IMG/VR virus record: IMGVR_UViG_3300032516_002092
Span: 1 to 52,429 of that record
Direction: 5' to 3' (one strand)
Source: a virus
DNA length: 52,429 nt
The notes below the pieces were generated by a model. That model had not been told where the DNA came from, made no database searches, and saw only the letters and a list, made by a program, of their open reading frames with translations. The position numbers and the translations under genes are program-made. Below are positions 36,852-46,496 of the stretch, piece after piece (position 1 is the first letter of the stretch; the number at the start of each line of letters is the position of its first letter).

Positions 36852-39463
36852 AGCGCCTATACGTGGCCCCCCAGTTCGACAAGCCGGACGCCGCCGATGG
36901 TGGCATCCGCCGGGTAGTAGAGGCTCAGGCCCGCTACCTGCCCGATCACGGCTGGGTCATCATCCAGGACCCCTACTCGGCTGACTTGGTGGCCTGCCAC
37001 GCCGGCACCTACTGCGACCGCAACATTGACGCCGCCTGGGTGGCCCACTGCCACGGGCTCTACTGGGGCGCTGAGATGGAGTTCGGCCAGTGGGCAACTG
37101 AAGCCAACGCCCACGTCATCATCAACCTCAAGCGGGCCGACGCCATCACCGCTCCCTCCGAGTGGGTGGCACAGTCCATTCGCCGGGGACTCTGCACGGG
37201 TGTGGATGTCATCGGCCACGGGATCGAGCCCGACGAGTGGGATCTCGGCCAGAGCCAGGGCTACGTGCTCTGGAACAAGGCCCGGCAGGATGTCGTTTGT
37301 GACCCCGCCGAGATGAACAAGCTGGCGGCGATGTGCCCGGACGTCAAGTTCCTGAGCACGTTCGGCCAAGAGCGAACAAATGTCAGCATCATGGGCAAGG
37401 TGCCCTACGACTCCATGCGGGAGACCGTCAGGAACGCTGGCGTCTACCTCTGCACCGCACGGGAGACCTTTGGCATCGGCACCCTGGAAGCGATGGCGGC
37501 GGGCGTACCCGTCCTGGCGTGGCGGCACGGTGGGCAGGTTGACATCATCCAGCACCAGGAGCATGGGTGGCTCTCGACGCCGGGCGACTATGACGACCTG
37601 GCCCGGGGCCTTCGCTACTGCCTGGCCAACCGGGCACGGCTGGGGGCGGCGGCTCGGGATCATGTCCTGACTCGCTACCTCTGGCGGGATGTCATTGCCA
37701 GGTATGCCCAACTCTACGACCGGGTGTTGGCCAGGGGGCAACAGGACCATAGCGGCCCCAAGGTCTCGGTCGTCGTCACCTGCTACAACCTGGCCCAGTT
37801 CTTGGGCGAGTGCCTGGAGTCCATTCGCAAGCAGACGATGTTCGACTGGGAGTGCATCATCGTCGACGATTGCAGCCCGGACAATACGCCCGAGGTGGCC
37901 GCCGACTGGACGGCCAAGGACCCGCGCATCAAGTATGTTCGCAACGAGACCAACCAGTACCTGGCCGAAGCTCGCAACGTGGGCATCCGGGCCAGCCATG
38001 GCCAGTACATCCTGTGCCTGGACGCCGACGACATGCTGGAGCCCAGAGCCCTGGAGATCCTGTCTGAAGCACTCGACCGGAACCATTCTATCGACATCGC
38101 CTATGGCCACATGGAGGCCTTCTACCCCGAACGTCGGGATGGCAACCAGCGGGAGCGGGGCGACTGGCCCACGGCGTTCCGGATGGAACAGCAGATGGCA
38201 GGCCGTAACCAGCTCCCGTACGCCAGCATGTACCGGCGCCGGGCTTGGGAGCGGGTGGGTGGCTACCGACAGCACATCCGCACCGCGGAGGACGCCGACT
38301 TCTGGTGCCGGGTGACCGGCTATGGGTTCAAGCCCGCTAAGGTGACCGAGGCGGTCTTCCTGGTCAAGCGGGAACTTACTCGCAGCATGAGTCGGGTAGA
38401 GCCGGTCAGTCGGGACTGGCGAGACTGGGCACCCTGGGCACGCAACCCACGACTGGCGCCGTTTGGTGCCGTCCTCTCCTCCACCCAGCGGGAAGAGCGG
38501 CACGCCTGGCCCGTCCGGTCGCACGCCAAGCCCCGATTCTCAGTCGTCATCCCGGTGGGGCCCGGCCACTCGAAGGCGGTCATCAAGGCCATTGACTCCG
38601 TAGTAGCGCAGACAACGCCCGACTGGGAAGCCATCATCGTCAACGACACCGGCGGCGACCTGTCGCTGCCCGGCTTCCCGTTCGCCAAAGTCATCACCAC
38701 GTCCGGCAAGGCCGGTGCAGGTGCCGCTCGCAACGCTGGGGCGAAGGTGGCGCTGGGCCAGTTCCTGACCTTCCTGGACGCCGACGACTGGCTGCACCCG
38801 GAGTTTCTGCGGACCTGCTCGCAGGTCTGGAAGGACCCGCACGAGTACGTCTACACCAACAGCATGAACGTCCGGGGAGCGACCATCGAAGAGTTCGACC
38901 CTGGTGACATCACCAGTCAGGACCATCTGAAGGAGTCCAAGCACCCGGTGACGACGCTGCTGCCGAGGCAGGCGTGGGTAGATGTCGGCGGGTTTGACGA
39001 GGTGATGCTGGGGTGGGAGGACTGGGATTTCTACATCGCCTTGGCGGTGGCGGGTTACGTTCCGGTGCACCTGCCGACCGTGCTGGTGGCCTACGACCTC
39101 TACTCCGGCGAACGCCGGGAGGCTGCCATAGCGGCCAAGGCGAAGTTGATCCCGTACCTGCATGAGAAGTGGTTTGACTACATCGAGGGGAACAAAGAGA
39201 TGGGCTGTGGCAGTTGTGGACGGAGGGCTAGTGCTCCACCCCCGGTAGCGCCGGTTACTGATAACGTGCAGTCGAGTATCCCGGTGGCCGGTGGCGCTGT
39301 CGACCAGATGGTCATGATCGAGTACGCCGACCCCCGGCAGGGGGATCACTTGGTGTTTGGCCGGGCTACTGCGACCAAGTACGGTATTCGCTCGCAGGGT
39401 GACCACTTTTATGTCGACCCCCGCGATATCGCCATCGAGCCGGCGCGGTTCCGGGTGGCATGA
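36848..39463 (+). CDS. Three-domain glycosyltransferase (GT4-GT2-GT2)
   Basis: An 871-residue protein with three glycosyltransferase units. Residues 1-295 are GT-B/GT4-like, with ETFGIGTLEAMAAGVPVLA carrying the donor-binding Glu. Residues 303-540 are GT2 (VSVVVTCYNLAQFLGECLES, VDDCSPDNTP, LDADDMLEP). Residues 555-790 are a second GT2 (FSVVIPVGPGHSKAV, LDADDWLHP). About 80 C-terminal residues have a short Cys cluster (CGSCGRR). Fusions like this build a defined oligosaccharide in one pass. The last residues overlap the next gene. Confidence 0.88.
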   Translation: MKRLYVAPQFDKPDAADGGIRRVVEAQARYLPDHGWVIIQDPYSADLVACHAGTYCDRNIDAAWVAHCHGLYWGAEMEFGQWATEANAHVIINLKRADAITAPSEWVAQSIRRGLCTGVDVIGHGIEPDEWDLGQSQGYVLWNKARQDVVCDPAEMNKLAAMCPDVKFLSTFGQERTNVSIMGKVPYDSMRETVRNAGVYLCTARETFGIGTLEAMAAGVPVLAWRHGGQVDIIQHQEHGWLSTPGDYDDLARGLRYCLANRARLGAAARDHVLTRYLWRDVIARYAQLYDRVLARGQQDHSGPKVSVVVTCYNLAQFLGECLESIRKQTMFDWECIIVDDCSPDNTPEVAADWTAKDPRIKYVRNETNQYLAEARNVGIRASHGQYILCLDADDMLEPRALEILSEALDRNHSIDIAYGHMEAFYPERRDGNQRERGDWPTAFRMEQQMAGRNQLPYASMYRRRAWERVGGYRQHIRTAEDADFWCRVTGYGFKPAKVTEAVFLVKRELTRSMSRVEPVSRDWRDWAPWARNPRLAPFGAVLSSTQREERHAWPVRSHAKPRFSVVIPVGPGHSKAVIKAIDSVVAQTTPDWEAIIVNDTGGDLSLPGFPFAKVITTSGKAGAGAARNAGAKVALGQFLTFLDADDWLHPEFLRTCSQVWKDPHEYVYTNSMNVRGATIEEFDPGDITSQDHLKESKHPVTTLLPRQAWVDVGGFDEVMLGWEDWDFYIALAVAGYVPVHLPTVLVAYDLYSGERREAAIAAKAKLIPYLHEKWFDYIEGNKEMGCGSCGRRASAPPPVAPVTDNVQSSIPVAGGAVDQMVMIEYADPRQGDHLVFGRATATKYGIRSQGDHFYVDPRDIAIEPARFRVA

Positions 39464-39810
39464 TGCTGGAGTTCATCGTCGGGGCGCTAGCCGTCTACCG
39501 GCTGGCGGTGCTACTGGCCAAAGATGATGGGCCGGGCGACTGGTTCCTGTGGATTCGTACCTGGCTGGGGGCCTACGACTACGAGCGGCCTTATGGCGGG
39601 GAGGCGCGGCCACGAACCAACCTGGGGCGGGCGATCTCCTGTCCCCGCTGCCTGTCGGTGTGGCTGGCCATGCCGGTGGCAACCTGGGTCTGGTGGCTGG
39701 CTCCCATGGGGGCAGGGACCTGGTGGGCAGCCGGGGTGTGGGGCGTGCTGGGGTGGCTGGCACTCTCCGGGGCAGCAGTTTGGTTGGCCGAGACGAGCGA
39801 TAAGGGATAG
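39460..39810 (+). CDS. DUF1360-like membrane protein
   Basis: A 116-residue protein, ATG 39460 (ATGA overlap). It starts with a hydrophobic helix (FIVGALAVYRLAVLLA), then GDWFLWIRTWLGAYDYE, then CPRCLSVWLAMPVATWVWW, the Cys-containing signature of DUF1360, and a final helix. About three membrane segments. Such genes occur in phage tail regions and their role is unknown. The stop comes 9 bp before the fibre gene. Confidence 0.75.
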   Translation: MMLEFIVGALAVYRLAVLLAKDDGPGDWFLWIRTWLGAYDYERPYGGEARPRTNLGRAISCPRCLSVWLAMPVATWVWWLAPMGAGTWWAAGVWGVLGWLALSGAAVWLAETSDKG

Positions 39811-39819
39811 AGGCTCATC

Positions 39820-41310
39820 ATGCCCGAGGAACAGTACGCCAACCGAGCGGAGACTACACTGGCGGCCGGTATTACCGCGCTGGCGCTGGCCATCACGGTG
39901 GTCGACTTCAGCGAGTTTCCCACGGCCAGCCAGTATGTGGTCTCGGTTGACGAGGGGGCCAGCCACGAGCTAATGCTGGTGACCGCGGGTGCGGGCACCG
40001 CTGCCTGGACCGTAACCCGTGCCATCGAGGGCACGGCTGCCGGGGTATTCTCAACTGCCGCCACAGTGGCGCAGGTCGTGAGTGCAGCGGCGTTGCGGCG
40101 TCTGGTGACCGTGCGCCGTGAGGGCGTGGACATCGGCTACCGAACCCGGCTGAACCTGCATCAGGGCATCGGCATGGGCGTGGCGGTGGCCGATGACGCC
40201 GTCAATGGCGAGGTGGACATCACCCTGACGAGCTCGGCTGCGGCCGGGCCGCAGGGAGCGCAGGGCGACCAAGGCGCGCCAGGAGCCCCTGGAGCCGCCG
40301 GGGCACAGGGCGCTGCTGGAGCGCAGGGCACGACCGGCGCACAAGGCAGCACTGGGGCGCAGGGAGCTACCGGTAGCCAAGGGGCTCCTGGTGCCCAGGG
40401 AGCTTCCGGAGCGCAAGGTGCAACAGGTGCCCAGGGGGCCACCGGCTCACAGGGAGCGGCCGGGAGCCAGGGCGTCCCAGGTGCACAGGGGCCGCAGGGT
40501 GACCAAGGAGCCGCCGGAGCCCAAGGGCCAGCGGGCGCCCAGGGTGCCACAGGCAGTCAGGGCGCGACTGGTGCACAAGGAGCCACGGGCGCTCAGGGTT
40601 CCGCTGGAGCCCAGGGAAACCAAGGCGACCAAGGCGCGGCTGGGGCACAGGGTGCGACTGGCGCACAAGGCGCGGCCGGGGCTCAGGGTGCATCCGGGGC
40701 ACAGGGCAACCAGGGCAACCAGGGGGCATCAGGAGCGCAGGGCGCTACCGGGGCACAGGGCAGTACAGGTTCCCAGGGTGCGACCGGGAGCCAGGGCGCC
40801 ACGGGTGCCGCTCCGGCCGGGCAGATATTCCTGTCTGCCGCTGGCATGTGGCCGTCCACCACGAGCGGTTGCGCTGCCAACGCCAAGACCGACTCCGGCG
40901 CTCAGGACGTCAACTACTACAACCTCGCATTCGATGCGGCGGCAGACGAGTACGCTGAGTGCAGTTTGGCCATGCCGAGCGACTGGGACGCGGGCACGGT
41001 CACCGCTACGTTCTACTGGAGTTGCGCAGGGGGCTCGGGGGCGCAGACTGTCAAGTGGTACTGCCAGGGGCGGAGCTTCGGCAATGACGACGCCATCGAC
41101 CAGGCGTGGGGGAACGCCGTTGGGATAGAGGATACTTACCTCGCCAACGGCGACCTGCACATATCTGCGGCCACGGCGGCCATTACGCTGGCAGGAACGC
41201 CAGCCGCGGGCGAGCTTGCGGCCTTCCGTGTCTACCGGGACGTCTCAGAGGACGACCTGGCCGGGGACGCCCTGTTGCTGGGCGTGATGGTTGGGTACAC
41301 CCGGGTCTAG
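39820..41310 (+). CDS. Collagen-like tail fibre or appendage protein
   Basis: A 496-residue protein, ATG 39820. Residues 1-140 form a mixed N-terminal anchor domain (with [20 protein letters not shown]). Residues 143-331 (40246-40812) are 63 uninterrupted Gly-X-Y triplets, mainly GAQ and GAT, which would form a triple helix. The last 165 residues are a beta-rich head domain that could bind the host surface. The collagen stretch has very little Pro (7 of 126 X/Y sites), so stability must come from Gln and Thr. Thr residues here are plausible glycosylation targets of the island enzymes. Confidence 0.85.
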   Translation: MPEEQYANRAETTLAAGITALALAITVVDFSEFPTASQYVVSVDEGASHELMLVTAGAGTAAWTVTRAIEGTAAGVFSTAATVAQVVSAAALRRLVTVRREGVDIGYRTRLNLHQGIGMGVAVADDAVNGEVDITLTSSAAAGPQGAQGDQGAPGAPGAAGAQGAAGAQGTTGAQGSTGAQGATGSQGAPGAQGASGAQGATGAQGATGSQGAAGSQGVPGAQGPQGDQGAAGAQGPAGAQGATGSQGATGAQGATGAQGSAGAQGNQGDQGAAGAQGATGAQGAAGAQGASGAQGNQGNQGASGAQGATGAQGSTGSQGATGSQGATGAAPAGQIFLSAAGMWPSTTSGCAANAKTDSGAQDVNYYNLAFDAAADEYAECSLAMPSDWDAGTVTATFYWSCAGGSGAQTVKWYCQGRSFGNDDAIDQAWGNAVGIEDTYLANGDLHISAATAAITLAGTPAAGELAAFRVYRDVSEDDLAGDALLLGVMVGYTRV

Positions 41311-41321
41311 GAGGTAGAGGA

Positions 41322-41657
41322 TTGTCCGACTTGATTGACCGCCTATCGGGCGAGGCGACCGCCCGACCGAAGATCAACCTGCACCGGTTCATTGCCGTCG
41401 AGAGGCTGTACGCCTTTGGCGAGTGGACCCGAGCGCAGGTTGCCGCCGAGTTCGACTTGCAGGGCACCGAGGCGACTCAGGCTGGACAACTGGCGGACAA
41501 GATTGACGCCCAGATCGGAGCGTCCAACAAGGCGCTCTACGTCCTGCGGGTGGAGTCCGTCTGCATGTGCATTGAGGACCGCACGGACGGCCTCTACCAC
41601 TCGGCTGGCGTGGTGAACAAGGCCAAGGTCTACGAAGACATCCAGATAACAGGGTAG
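41322..41657 (+). CDS. Small hypothetical tail-region protein
   Basis: A 111-residue protein from TTG 41322, with AGGAGGTAGAGG upstream. It has a helix-rich first part (HRFIAVERLYAFGEWTRAQV), then EFDLQGTEATQAGQLADKID and a C-terminal strand-helix with two Cys (VCMCIED). Its place between the fibre and another appendage protein suggests a structural or assembly role. No family is recognised. Confidence 0.6.
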   Translation: MSDLIDRLSGEATARPKINLHRFIAVERLYAFGEWTRAQVAAEFDLQGTEATQAGQLADKIDAQIGASNKALYVLRVESVCMCIEDRTDGLYHSAGVVNKAKVYEDIQITG

Positions 41658-41661
41658 CGAG

Positions 41662-42906
41662 TTGGCCTACAGCGCCTTCGTCGGAAGCTTCAATATCGAC
41701 GTCTCCAAGACGGCGGGCCAGACGCAGGCCATTACCGGCGTCGGGTTCACGCCCAAGATCGTGCTGTTCTGGTGGAGCGGCACGGTTCGGACTGGCGACG
41801 GGGTGGCGGGCGAGACCATCCGCCCGGGCTTTGGCGCCGTAGCTGGAGCATCCAGTCGTTTCTTTGTCGCTGCGTACTCAGAAGATGCGGCGGCCAGAAC
41901 CAACACAGCACACGGTGCCAGCACGACAGCCTGCATTGGTGTTTACGCTGACGGCACGCCTACCGCCGACGGTCTGGCAGACTGGGGCAGTTTCGACGCC
42001 GACGGCTTTACCCTGACCATAGACGACCAGTTCACGATTGCCGCTCGCATCTCGTACCTGGCGCTGGGTGGCACCGACCTGAGCAACGTCTTCATCGGCA
42101 ACAAAGCCTATCCCACATCGGCCGGCAACTATGCGACAACTGGTGTAGGGTTCCAGCCCGATGCCATGATCTTCGTACCCACCAACCTGGGGTCTGCTGC
42201 AACGAGCGCTGTTAGCCTGCACTTTGGCATTGGCATAGCGGCTGGGGGCGCCCAGGGGGCCACCTACAACAACGATGGCGACGATGGGGCCACATCGAAT
42301 ACCACAGCATACGGCTATAACGGGGAGGTAATCGCCACCCGGATCATGGGCATCCGGGAGTCTTGGGTTTCGTTCGACGCCGACGGTTTCACGCTTAACC
42401 ATCTGGAAGGCGCGACCGCAAACTACTACCACTATGTTGCACTGAAGGGCGGGCAGTATAAGGTTGGCGAGCTAACCACCAGGACCGACGGCAATGACAT
42501 CGTGGAGACGGAGCCGAACTTCACTCCGGTTGGTCTGCTGTTTCTCTCCGCCAACCGTGCCCACTCTACCCAGGACACGCCCACCGACCATGCGCGGCTG
42601 TCGATTGGTGCCGCCACCTCGGCCAGCAACCGGGCAGCGCAGGCCATATCCGATGAGGACAACCTAGCCGACACGGAGACGGCCACCGCTAACTACGACA
42701 CGGCGGTCTACGCCAATGTTCTGGATGACGGCGTTGTCGGACTGATGGACATCAAGTCCATCGACGCTACCGGCTTCACGGCGGTCATGGACGATACCGA
42801 TCCGTCCGCGTGCTGGGTCACGTACCTGGCCATTGGGGGGGCGGCGGTCAGTTCTTACGTCCCCCGTCACGGCTTCATCCACCACAACAACCCGGCAGTC
42901 GCATAG
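41662..42906 (+). CDS. Beta-rich appendage protein with internal repeats
   Basis: A 414-residue protein from TTG 41662. Three related units of about 130 residues repeat the pattern GVGFTPKIVLFW / GVGFQPDAMIFV / EPNFTPVGLLFL, then SFDADGFTLT / SFDADGFTLN / SIDATGFTAV, each ending in a YLALGG, YVALKG or YLAIGG strand. This gives a three-fold beta-sandwich array. It resembles secreted or phage-fibre jelly-roll repeats. It probably forms part of the tail tip or a side fibre that works with the collagen-like protein upstream. Confidence 0.75.
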   Translation: MAYSAFVGSFNIDVSKTAGQTQAITGVGFTPKIVLFWWSGTVRTGDGVAGETIRPGFGAVAGASSRFFVAAYSEDAAARTNTAHGASTTACIGVYADGTPTADGLADWGSFDADGFTLTIDDQFTIAARISYLALGGTDLSNVFIGNKAYPTSAGNYATTGVGFQPDAMIFVPTNLGSAATSAVSLHFGIGIAAGGAQGATYNNDGDDGATSNTTAYGYNGEVIATRIMGIRESWVSFDADGFTLNHLEGATANYYHYVALKGGQYKVGELTTRTDGNDIVETEPNFTPVGLLFLSANRAHSTQDTPTDHARLSIGAATSASNRAAQAISDEDNLADTETATANYDTAVYANVLDDGVVGLMDIKSIDATGFTAVMDDTDPSACWVTYLAIGGAAVSSYVPRHGFIHHNNPAVA

Positions 42907-42919
42907 GAGCAGCAGACAG

Positions 42920-44680
42920 ATGCACGACAACTCACGTACGCTGATGCGCCGCATCCTGGCCCGGTACGCCCCGACGGCGGGCCGACTCCTAGACGTGGGC
43001 GCCTATGACGTGAACGGAACCTACCGTCAGGACGTGGGGGCGCTGGAGTACACCGGCTGCGACGTGCAGGCGGGGCCGAACGTGGACATGGTAATGACAG
43101 GACCGGCGGCCATCCCGGCAGAGTCGGGCGCCTACGATGTGGTGATTTCGGGCCAGACGCTGGAACACGCTGAGGACCCGAGGGCGCTCATGGTGGAGAT
43201 GGCCCGGGTGCTACGGCCCGGCGGTCTCCTGGTAGTGATTGCCCCCAGCACCGGGGCGCTGCACCGGTACCCGGTGGACTGCTGGCGAATACTGCCCGAT
43301 GGTATGAGGGCTCTGGGCAAGGCAGCGGGGTTACGGGAGTTGGAGATTACGTGGAGCCAGGTAGACCCATACCGGGACGTGGCGGGAGCATGGCGCAAGC
43401 CCGGACCGGACGAGCCCAGGTTGTCGGTGGTGACGCCGACGCACAACACCCAGTGGCTGCCGGAGGTGGCCGACTCGCTCAGGGCACAGGACTTCACCGG
43501 ATCCTGGGAGTGGCTGATTGTCCCCAACAACGGCGCGGAGATTGACGCTGGGCAGTTCGATGACCTGCCGGTTCGGGTGGTACCGATGGGGGGCGAAGCG
43601 AAGGGCGTCGGTGCCATCAAGGCGTTCGCTTTCGGACAGGCTCGGGGCGAGATTCACGTAGAGCTGGACCACGACGACCTGCTGACGCCGCACGCCCTGA
43701 CGACCATCGACCGGGCATTTACCGAACACCCGGAGGCGGTGCTGGCCTACTCCAACAGCGGGGAGTTCTGGGACGGCACCGACGAACCGAACACCTACGA
43801 TACCCGGTATGGTTGGCTGCATCGAGACCGGGAGTTCTACGGGCGCAAGTTCGTGGAGCTGCGGGGATTCCCGCCGTCGCCTGCCATGATGCGGCACGTC
43901 AACTTCGCACCCAACCACGTCCGAGCCTGGTGGGCCGACGCCTACCGGGCGGTCGGGGGCCATGACGCAACACTGGCGCTGGCCGACGACCACGACCTGA
44001 TGTGCCGACTGTACGTGCACGGGCCGGCCCACTGGATTGACGACTGTCTGTACCTGTACCGCTGCTACGAGGGGCAGACATGGCGGCAGAGCCAGGGGAA
44101 GCCGGGAAGCGCTGCCAACACCAGCCAGCAAGTCTACCTGAAGCATGGGCGGGCGATGGCGGAGGCGTGGTGCCGCCGGGATGGCTTGCCGATGCTGGAC
44201 CTGGGGGCGGCACACAATCCGCAGGCTGGCTATGTCGGGGTGGACCGCCGGGAGGCACCGGGCGTCAACGTGGTCTGCGACCTGGACCGGGACCGCCTAC
44301 CATACGCCGACAGCAGCGTCGGGTTGATACGAGCCGTCGACTTCCTGGAGCACCTCGTCAACCCGGTCGCCGTGATGAACGAATTGTACCGGGTGCTGGC
44401 GCCGGGCGGGTGGATACTGACGGCCACACCGAGCACGGACGGCAGGGGTGCCTGCATGGACCCGACACACAGGACCGGCTGGAACAGCAATTCCTGGTGG
44501 TACTATACGCAGCGCCGGTTCGCCCAGTATGTGCCGGAGATTACCTGTCGCTTCCAGGTGGCACGGTTGGACAACGGCTACCCCTCTGACTGGCACCGAC
44601 TGCACCAGATACCCTACGTCTACGCCGACCTGATAGCCATCAAGGGCGACATCCGGCTGCCAGGCGAGGTACTCATATGA
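42920..44680 (+). CDS. Methyltransferase-glycosyltransferase-methyltransferase fusion
   Basis: A 586-residue protein, ATG 42920. Residues 1-155 are a class I methyltransferase (LLDVGAYDVNGTYR as motif I, EHAEDPRALMVEMARVLRPG). Residues 163-420 are a GT2 glycosyltransferase (LSVVTPTHNTQWLPEVADSL, LDHDDLLTP). Residues 430-586 are a second methyltransferase (MLDLGAAHNPQAGYVGVDRR, FLEHLVNPVAVMNELYRVLAPGG, split here as three motifs). Such a triple fusion could add and then cap a sugar chain by methylation. It lies among tail genes, apart from the main island. Confidence 0.85.
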   Translation: MHDNSRTLMRRILARYAPTAGRLLDVGAYDVNGTYRQDVGALEYTGCDVQAGPNVDMVMTGPAAIPAESGAYDVVISGQTLEHAEDPRALMVEMARVLRPGGLLVVIAPSTGALHRYPVDCWRILPDGMRALGKAAGLRELEITWSQVDPYRDVAGAWRKPGPDEPRLSVVTPTHNTQWLPEVADSLRAQDFTGSWEWLIVPNNGAEIDAGQFDDLPVRVVPMGGEAKGVGAIKAFAFGQARGEIHVELDHDDLLTPHALTTIDRAFTEHPEAVLAYSNSGEFWDGTDEPNTYDTRYGWLHRDREFYGRKFVELRGFPPSPAMMRHVNFAPNHVRAWWADAYRAVGGHDATLALADDHDLMCRLYVHGPAHWIDDCLYLYRCYEGQTWRQSQGKPGSAANTSQQVYLKHGRAMAEAWCRRDGLPMLDLGAAHNPQAGYVGVDRREAPGVNVVCDLDRDRLPYADSSVGLIRAVDFLEHLVNPVAVMNELYRVLAPGGWILTATPSTDGRGACMDPTHRTGWNSNSWWYYTQRRFAQYVPEITCRFQVARLDNGYPSDWHRLHQIPYVYADLIAIKGDIRLPGEVLI

Positions 44681-44967
44681 GCCTCTGGCAAGGCATGCTG
44701 GGGACGAAGTGCAGCCAGCCGGCCCTCATCATGCTGGGCTATCGGGGAACCTGCACCGAGGGAGCGGCGCTGGATGTGGGCTGTGAGTCCGGGTTCAAGC
44801 GCCATGCTGGCTCCCTATTGGTGGGCTCGGTCTCGTGCAGCACCACGGGGCGGGCCCGGAGCGGCGTGGCCACCGGCAACCTTACTTGCGGGGGCGTCAA
44901 GGCTACAAGCAGCAGCACGCTGGCCGGGAACCTGACCTGCACGAGTGTCAAACGAGCGAGGCACTAA
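44677..44967 (+). CDS. Small Ser/Gly-rich hypothetical protein
   Basis: A 96-residue protein, ATG 44677 (ATGA overlap with the triple fusion). The second half has repeats around GSVSCSTTGRA, GNLTCGGVKAT and GNLTCTSVKRA, each with one Cys in a beta-strand-like setting. This could be a small beta-repeat appendage protein. No domain is recognised. Confidence 0.55.
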   Translation: MSLWQGMLGTKCSQPALIMLGYRGTCTEGAALDVGCESGFKRHAGSLLVGSVSCSTTGRARSGVATGNLTCGGVKATSSSTLAGNLTCTSVKRARH

Positions 44968-44976
44968 GAGGTAACC

Positions 44977-46179
44977 ATGAGTAGAGCGAGTACCCCAACG
45001 CTGCTGAGCCTCGACCGCTGGGCGGCGATAATCGGCCTGAACCCCTGGTACTTCAACCAGGCGACGACCACTACCTACCCCGGCACCGACTGCGAGGGTG
45101 TGACCTTCCAATACGACTGGATCGCCGCCGACCAGATAGGGCGTGAGGACATCGCCCGCGCCATCGCCCAGGCGGAGGAGGACATCGCCCGAGAGTCCGG
45201 CTACTGGCCAGCGCCCCGCTACGTTATGGATGATGAACTGCCCTATCCCCGCCACCACGACCGGGGGCTGTTCAACGTCAACATGCGGCAGGCCAGGGGA
45301 GACCGCAAGTCGGTCACGCTCTCGTGGGCGAAGCTCCAGGCGCTCGGCATCGAAGCCAGGGCGCTGATGGCAGCAGCCAGCGGTGTCACCTACGCAGGCA
45401 ATACCGCCACTGTGTCATTTGCTACCACGCTGACCGACCCTAACGAAGTACACATCTACTTCAGGGTTGGGGACGGCGCTGACGCTGCCGGGAGTGAGCA
45501 GTACCGCATTCGGCCAGTCAAAGTGTCGTTTGCAGGCGGGATGGTCACCATCACGGGGAACAAGTGGCTGTTCCTGAAGCCGTCGTTGTGGGAGGGTAAT
45601 ACCGCCATCGACGGTGACGACATCACCAACTTCGTGCTGACGGTGGACATCTACCGCCACTACTGCGACCCATCTGACATCGGCGTGCTGATCTGGGACC
45701 CGCTATCTGGCTGCACGGGCGACGGTTGCGTTGAAACCGAGCAGACGATCTGTGCTTCGGCCCGGGACTGGGACGCCAGCCGGGTGCTGCCCTGGCCCGC
45801 TACCTGGGACGCCACTGCCTGTGCCTACTCCGGGGAATGCTGCCCGGTGCTCTGCACCGATCCCGACAAGGTGCGGTTCAACTACCTGGCGGGCCACCCG
45901 CTGGGCAAAGACGGCGAGATGGACGACTACTGGGCGCGGGCGGTGGCCTACTACGCGGCGGCGCTTCTGGACCGGCCGCTGTGCTCGTGTGAGGCGGTGG
46001 CGGCCAAGGTCGAGAAGTGGCGGGAGGATCTGGCACTCAACCTGGGCACCTCGGGCGGGTCCCGCAGCTACCAACTGAGCGACACCATTATCAACAGCCC
46101 CTTCGGCACGACTAGGGGGGCGGTGTTCGCCTGGGAGCGGGTGCGGCGCCAGACCCAGGGCCGGGCGCTGGCAGTGTGA
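44977..46179 (+). CDS. Head-tail connector-like structural protein
   Basis: A 400-residue protein, ATG 44977. Residues 40-70 (IGREDIARAIAQAEEDIARE) match the helical start of gp6-type head-tail adaptors, which bind the portal. The middle (130-240) is beta-rich. The C-terminal region contains many cysteines (CVETEQTIC, CAYSGECCPVLC, LCSCEAV), which may bind metal or cross-link. The length is two to three times that of classical adaptors, so other domains are present. Structural role is likely; exact role inferred. Confidence 0.62.
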   Translation: MSRASTPTLLSLDRWAAIIGLNPWYFNQATTTTYPGTDCEGVTFQYDWIAADQIGREDIARAIAQAEEDIARESGYWPAPRYVMDDELPYPRHHDRGLFNVNMRQARGDRKSVTLSWAKLQALGIEARALMAAASGVTYAGNTATVSFATTLTDPNEVHIYFRVGDGADAAGSEQYRIRPVKVSFAGGMVTITGNKWLFLKPSLWEGNTAIDGDDITNFVLTVDIYRHYCDPSDIGVLIWDPLSGCTGDGCVETEQTICASARDWDASRVLPWPATWDATACAYSGECCPVLCTDPDKVRFNYLAGHPLGKDGEMDDYWARAVAYYAAALLDRPLCSCEAVAAKVEKWREDLALNLGTSGGSRSYQLSDTIINSPFGTTRGAVFAWERVRRQTQGRALAV

Positions 46180-46186
46180 GGAGGAG

Positions 46187-46495
46187 ATGGTGAAACAGGT
46201 CGACTGGACCGACGACAACGGGTGCTTGCGGCGTTCTCTGCTGCCGGATTACGCTTTGGACGCCGAAGCGCCCGCTGGCATACCCGTAGGCGCCGACATC
46301 CGCTTCTATCGGTCGGAGCGAGAGATAGCGTGTGCCCTCCAGAATGAGCTGCGGCGTCGGGGCCTTTGGGGCCAAGCCGACGTGAAACGGCTGCGCGGGC
46401 GGGCGTCAACGGAGGTGTTCGCTGCCTTGCAGGCGGTGTTGCGTGTGGACGCGCAGTCGGTGCTTGACCAGTACCGCCTGGCGGAGGGCAACTGA
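46187..46495 (+). CDS. Small hypothetical virion-region protein
   Basis: A 102-residue protein, ATG 46187 after GAGGAG. It is mixed, with an N-terminal strand region and a C-terminal helical half rich in Arg, Ala and Leu (ALQNELRRRGLWGQADVK, EVFAALQAVLRVDAQSV). It sits between the connector-like gene and the tail protein genes, where head- and tail-completion proteins are usual. No family is recognised. Confidence 0.55.
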   Translation: MVKQVDWTDDNGCLRRSLLPDYALDAEAPAGIPVGADIRFYRSEREIACALQNELRRRGLWGQADVKRLRGRASTEVFAALQAVLRVDAQSVLDQYRLAEGN

Positions 46496-46496
46496 C

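Noticed and set aside
36857-38524. A 555-codon open frame on the minus strand
   Set aside because: It is antisense to the three-domain glycosyltransferase, whose motifs are clear. The GC-rich codon usage of the sense gene leaves the antisense open. No domain or Shine-Dalgarno supports it.
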